Below, piece after piece: positions 60,877-64,000 of a stretch of 64,000 nt of DNA (positions within the stretch are counted from its first letter, which is position 1; every line of letters starts with the position of its first letter). This stretch comes from Halonotius sp046719765. Lineage in GTDB: Archaea; Halobacteriota; Halobacteria; Halobacteriales; Haloferacaceae. The stretch is from the NCBI RefSeq assembly GCF_046719765.1, contig NZ_JABEBY010000019.1, forward strand, positions 1 to 64,000, in the 5' to 3' direction. Below the pieces are notes generated by a model, which had not been told where the DNA came from, did no database searches, and worked only from the letters and a program-made list of their open reading frames with translations. Position numbers and translations under genes: made by a program.

Positions 60877-62238
60877 TTAGGGCGTTGGCTCGAAGTATGC
60901 CGCCAACTCGGTGCCGAACGCATCAGCCAGCGTCGCTACCGCCTCATCCCACAGAAGTTCGTAGTCGTCTGCAAGCGCGGTCTCGATCTGCGCGCCGAGG
61001 GCGACCTCGAAGATGGCGTCGCTGTCGAGGTACTGACGCGCGTCAGTCACCTCACGTGGGCGTTCGACGACGTAGCGATCGCCATCGAGAAACGGGCCGT
61101 ATACGGTGTCGTCGTCGACATAGCTCTCGAAAAATCCCTCAGCGTGGTCGCGGACAGCCACCGGCGGCCCCTCGTGGCGTTCGATCGCCGGCCGCGTCGT
61201 GTCGGCGAGTTCGATCAGGAGGACGCTACGGTCGGTGTCGGCGAGGGTTGTCGATCGAATGACGCCGAACTCGTGACGTTCGAGGCCGTCGACAACGCCG
61301 GACAGTGATTTGCGGAGTTGGGGATACAGTTGATCCTCGACGATGTCGGGCGTCTCGAAGACGATCGCAGCGGCGGTGGTCTCACGATCGGCGAGATGGG
61401 TTCGGACGGCCTCGTGGTCGAGGGCAGCGGGTTCCGATGGGTGAAATAGCTCTTCGCGGGGATCAGCCAGCAGATCGCGGGCGTAATGTTGGAGGCGAGC
61501 GAGATTCGTCGCCGAGAGCACGGCGGCGACGTTGCGCTCGGGGTCGGTTGGATCGATGACGGTGAGCGGGTCGTCGAACCGCACCTCGCCATGGTCTTCG
61601 GGGTCGAGGGTTATCGGTGGGTGCCAGTCGGCGGCGGCCCGGAGGAGAGGTTCGATCCCGCCGTACTCAACAACGAGAAGTTCGGCCAGATAGCCGGAGA
61701 AGCCCTCGGTGCGAAGATCGCTCCCGTAGGCCTCGATCCCCTTGAGAAACTGCTTGAAGACGCGGATATCACGGGCGAGGTCGTCATCGAGGCGGTCGTC
61801 GATATACCGGGTGTGAAACGGGGTACGATCGACCGCCGAGCGGATGGCGGTCGCGCTGTCGACGGCGTAGCAGGGGACAAGATCGACCGCAAAGCCGTCG
61901 AACTCGCCGGTGACGTAAGGGTGTTCGGCGTACTCCTCGTGGCCTTCGGGGAGTACCTCGTGGCCGATGGCGAGGCCGAGCCGTTCCAACTCGGCGCGGT
62001 CGTAGTCGGTGGGAAACCGGACGAACAGATCGATATCGCGGTCGCCGGCGAGCCACGTGCCACGGGCGGTCGAGCCGACCTGCAACACGTCGCCGTCGAT
62101 ATCATGGTCGGCGAGGGCAGCCTCGGCGCGGTCGGTCAGCGTCGCCGCCGTGGCGGCCAGCCGCTCCCGTTCGTCGCTGTCGGGGGTGACGCGGTCGGCG
62201 ACAGTATCGAGGACGCTGTCGAGGCTCGGCATACCCAT
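60877..62238 (-). CDS. cca: Archaeal CCA-adding tRNA nucleotidyltransferase
   Basis: The 453-residue class I enzyme adds CCA to tRNA 3' ends. The catalytic signature is VGSTARGTWLAGDRDIDLFV, with two Asp residues and a third Asp in FAVDLVPCYAV. Further: RVFKQFLKGIEAYGSDLRTE, GFSGYLAELLVVEYGG. Its length fits archaeal CCA enzymes. Its role fits the window's tRNA genes, none of which encode CCA. Alternative start: ATG at 62232. Confidence 0.95.
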   Translation of the reverse strand: MGMPSLDSVLDTVADRVTPDSDERERLAATAATLTDRAEAALADHDIDGDVLQVGSTARGTWLAGDRDIDLFVRFPTDYDRAELERLGLAIGHEVLPEGHEEYAEHPYVTGEFDGFAVDLVPCYAVDSATAIRSAVDRTPFHTRYIDDRLDDDLARDIRVFKQFLKGIEAYGSDLRTEGFSGYLAELLVVEYGGIEPLLRAAADWHPPITLDPEDHGEVRFDDPLTVIDPTDPERNVAAVLSATNLARLQHYARDLLADPREELFHPSEPAALDHEAVRTHLADRETTAAAIVFETPDIVEDQLYPQLRKSLSGVVDGLERHEFGVIRSTTLADTDRSVLLIELADTTRPAIERHEGPPVAVRDHAEGFFESYVDDDTVYGPFLDGDRYVVERPREVTDARQYLDSDAIFEVALGAQIETALADDYELLWDEAVATLADAFGTELAAYFEPTP

Positions 62239-62331
62239 CGTTTCAGCACCGGCCGTCGAAAGGATGTCGCTTCCGTCGGGGGAAAAGCGAAAGCCCTATT
62301 AAAACGATCCGACTACCCTGTGACGCGTCGG

Positions 62332-62404
62332 GCCGTCGTAGCTCAGATGGTAGAGCACCTCGCTGTTAACGAGGTGGTCCCAGGTTCGAGCCCTGGCGAC
62401 GGCG
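62332..62404 (+). tRNA. tRNA-Asn (GTT)
   Basis: 73 nt with acceptor GCCGTCG/CGACGGC and discriminator G. The anticodon stem CCTCG/CGAGG holds CTGTTAA, anticodon GTT (Asn), and the T-arm is CCAGGTTCGAGCCCTGG. A TATA-like CTATTAAAAC lies about 30-35 nt upstream (near 62297). CCA is not encoded. Part of its 3' half is repeated 79 bp downstream. Confidence 0.95.
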
Positions 62405-62461
62405 TCGTTTTCTCGAACACCTACGCGAGGAGCTTGGCTCCGAGCACCAACTGTCTCGGTG

Positions 62462-62476
62462 GGTTCGAGCCCTGGC
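62462..62476. repeat. 15-bp copy of tRNA-Asn T-arm
   Basis: GGTTCGAGCCCTGGC at 62462-62476 is an exact copy of 62383-62397 in tRNA-Asn. It is followed by ATCG where the tRNA continues with GACG. It may be a decayed second tRNA gene or an integration (att) scar. Confidence 0.45.
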
Positions 62477-62541
62477 ATCGTCACCACGTTCGTTCGAAAA
62501 CTCGACACTCTCATATAGGGCCAGTCGGTATCAGTCCGGTA

Positions 62542-62616
62542 GGGCCCTTAGCTTAGTCTGGTAAGAGCGCCGAGCTCATAACTCGGTGGTCATTGGTTCA
62601 AATCCGATAGGGCCCA
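62542..62616 (+). tRNA. tRNA with CAT anticodon (Ile2 or elongator Met)
   Basis: 75 nt with acceptor GGGCCCT/AGGGCCC, discriminator A, anticodon stem CCGAG/CTCGG and loop CTCATAA, anticodon CAT. It lacks the GGG/CCC anticodon stem of initiator tRNA. The G-rich acceptor with A73 resembles haloarchaeal tRNA-Ile, and haloarchaeal elongator tRNA-Met genes often carry an intron, absent here. I therefore favour Ile (agmatidine-modified CAT), but Met is possible. CCA is not encoded. Confidence 0.85.
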
Positions 62617-63124
62617 TCACTTCGACGCACAGTGTGGGATAAAATAGTCAGCACCACCCTGCTACGACGGGCGAATCCCGTGCGTAGAGTGGCATCAGGG
62701 TGGTGCCAACGGGCTGATGCCTCGGTTCTCAGTGCTGAACATTGCAAGCCTGTGTCCGTAGGCCACTTTCACAGGCTGTACCCGATGGAATCGCAAAGAG
62801 CATAATAAAACTGTGCCGCAAATTATCGTTTTTGAAAAACTGACACCGAATGGATCGCCATAGGCGACTCTATATCCCCCCGTAACTTCCCCCTAGAAGT
62901 TTTGCCCCCGACAAAACGGCTGTCAGGGGTTGCCATCTGGCATCGGGCTCAGGCGTTCCATGTTCAACACTGATAACCGAGACACCAGATAGGCGTTTAC
63001 CTGTAAGAACGCATGGGTATTAAATTCAACGGTTAGATCACCCCCTAAATCGGGAGGGGGTACCAACACGCTGTGTCCGCACCGTGGGCAGAGACCTCGG
63101 CAAGCAGCACGGCGAGCACAGCGG
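62617..63124. other. Intergenic region with MITE-like element
   Basis: About 500 nt with no supported gene apart from the inverted-repeat element at 62718-62984. A start-less minus-strand frame past the right end contains CPRCGHSVLVPPPDLGG, a zinc-knuckle-like string that might be a transposase or gene fragment; I could not assign it. Confidence 0.4.
62718..62984. mobile_element. MITE-like element, copy 2 (267 bp)
   Basis: The left end TGCCTCGGTTCTCAGTGCTG and the right end, reverse-complemented TGTCTCGGTTATCAGTGTTG, form terminal inverted repeats of about 22 bp with three mismatches. The internal TTTCACAGGCTGTA lies about 40 nt from the left repeat, as in the copy at 15113. There is no coding sequence. 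It lies 100 nt from the CAT-anticodon tRNA, a usual target region for mobile elements. Confidence 0.55.
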
Positions 63125-63991
63125 TTACCCGCTTTCAAGTTCGCGGAGCAGCGTTTCAGCCCGATCAGTCGTGACAAAATACGTGTGCTTTCGGTGAGTT
63201 TCGTCTTTGGGTTTTAGTTTTCGTTCGCTGGCTTTGATCGTACTACCCTCGTAGTCGGTGACCAACCCGACCCGCCGGAGCGCGCGGTACAGATGCCGAA
63301 CGTACTCGAACTCCATCCCCAGCTCCTCGGCGCTCATCCGGGCGTAGTCGGGCCCGCCGCGAGCGAGGCGTTCCACTAGCCGCCGCCCGTCTGGGAGGTG
63401 TCGCAGGACGTTCAGCTGTCCCTCGCGCTCGCCGAGAAATCGCAGCAGGTGGTCGCCCTCCCGGGAGAGCCGGTAGTAGGTGTGGTGCTGGCGAACTTCG
63501 TCGGCCTGCTTGGCCTTGACGCGGCGTTGTTTGACGGTGCCGGACTCGACGCGCTCCAGCAGGCCGGCAGTGCGCATCTCCTCACAGCACTCCTCGACGT
63601 GGCCGCGGTCGGCGTCGAGATGGCCCGCCATCGACCGCGGGTAGTTGCCTTCGACTCGATCAAGATGATAACAGAGCAGGTAGGCGACCGGATCGGCCGG
63701 CAACGGAGCCAACTGGCCGACGATCTCCCGTTTTCGTTCGAGTTCGGCTTCGAGTTCCTTCGCGCGCTCGTAGCGGTGTTCGGCGTTGCTCGCGGGATCG
63801 GCATGGAGATCGAGCGTGATATCCAGCGGCTCGCCCTGCGGGGAGTCCAGCGTCACCGAGAGCTCGCCGTCGTCCCAGTGGTCGCCGGACTCCTCGCGGG
63901 CCGATTCGAGGGCGGCTTCGACCTGCTGGTATCGGGTCATGATCGTATCCGCCTCGCGGCGCAACCGCTCGATTTCGGCGTCCGAGACCAT
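63125..63991 (-). CDS. DUF2250-like winged-helix protein
   Basis: About 288 residues from ATG 63991, near the window edge. After an N-terminal helical part (MVSDAEIERLRREADTIMTR, with a coiled coil around 85-100), a winged helix reads DPVAYLLCYHLDRVEGNYPR, SMAGHLDADRGHVEECCEEM and RTAGLLERVESG, the DUF2250 signature. A second HTH-like unit follows (ARMSAEELGMEFEYVRHLYR). The protein is probably a transcription regulator of unknown target. The start could lie beyond the window. Confidence 0.75.
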   Translation of the reverse strand: MVSDAEIERLRREADTIMTRYQQVEAALESAREESGDHWDDGELSVTLDSPQGEPLDITLDLHADPASNAEHRYERAKELEAELERKREIVGQLAPLPADPVAYLLCYHLDRVEGNYPRSMAGHLDADRGHVEECCEEMRTAGLLERVESGTVKQRRVKAKQADEVRQHHTYYRLSREGDHLLRFLGEREGQLNVLRHLPDGRRLVERLARGGPDYARMSAEELGMEFEYVRHLYRALRRVGLVTDYEGSTIKASERKLKPKDETHRKHTYFVTTDRAETLLRELESG

Positions 63992-64000
63992 CCACTCGAA

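Noticed and set aside
1..64000. Search for CRISPR arrays, rRNA genes, replication origins (Orc1 sites) and complete insertion sequences
   Set aside because: No regularly spaced repeats, rRNA motifs, cdc6/orc1 gene or intact transposase was found on reading both strands.

Overview
The window is chromosomal DNA of a haloarchaeon (class Halobacteria). The signs are high-GC coding sequence, very acidic predicted proteins, many short or leaderless 5' ends with TATA elements about 28 to 32 nt before the ATG, and archaeal machinery throughout: thermosome, CDC48, proteasome alpha subunit, eIF1A, Rio1, RPA, a doublet histone, CDP-archaeol synthase, archaeal CCA-adding enzyme and RbkR-type riboflavin kinase. 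Genus cannot be fixed from the sequence alone.

Layout. 0-6 kb: a HEAT-repeat protein, tRNA-Glu and the nadABC operon for de novo NAD synthesis, with an operator-like palindrome in front. 6-11 kb: a MOSC protein, proteasome alpha subunit, zinc-finger microprotein, membrane protein with a disrupted N-terminus, a receiver-PAS-kinase and a TumE-like/HVO_A0114 toxin-antitoxin-like pair. 11-21 kb: tRNA-Thr, purine phosphoribosyltransferase, photolyase, HNH protein, a MITE-like element, an unusual protein with six helix-turn-helix repeats, folD, PadR and an AI-2E family permease. 21-26 kb is the main accessory island. mutY is a hybrid whose 3' end looks foreign; the island carries a 56-aa AT-rich gene, a 2-hydroxyacid dehydrogenase, an SDR enzyme and remnants of ZIP and DUF1684 genes. 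A second, host-like mutY 3' end lies at the far border.

26-34 kb: PAP2 phosphatase, divergent glnA/lrp, hisH, ileS, a second TumE/HVO_A0114 pair and a degenerate nuclease-like gene. 34-46 kb is a housekeeping block: thermosome, CDC48, the eif1A-rio1-KH ribosome and translation cluster, a pilin-like membrane protein, tyrS, a DUF460 protein and RNase Z. 46-53 kb: RFC small subunit, archaetidylserine decarboxylase, CDP-archaeol synthase, a DUF502 protein, ilvE and ribB-ribK. 53-64 kb: argS, a MinD-like ATPase with a long acidic linker, tRNA-Arg with repeated copies of its 3' end, RPA, the histone-deacetylase operon, cca, tRNA-Asn, a CAT-anticodon tRNA, a second MITE-like element and a DUF2250-type regulator.

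Linked functions: nadABC forms one pathway; carS and the decarboxylase both serve the archaeal phospholipid route; lrp probably controls nitrogen assimilation with glnA; histone and deacetylase overlap as one unit. The most unusual structures are the mutY-flanked island, the six-HTH protein, the two diverged TA-like cassettes and the short-element traffic around tRNA genes.
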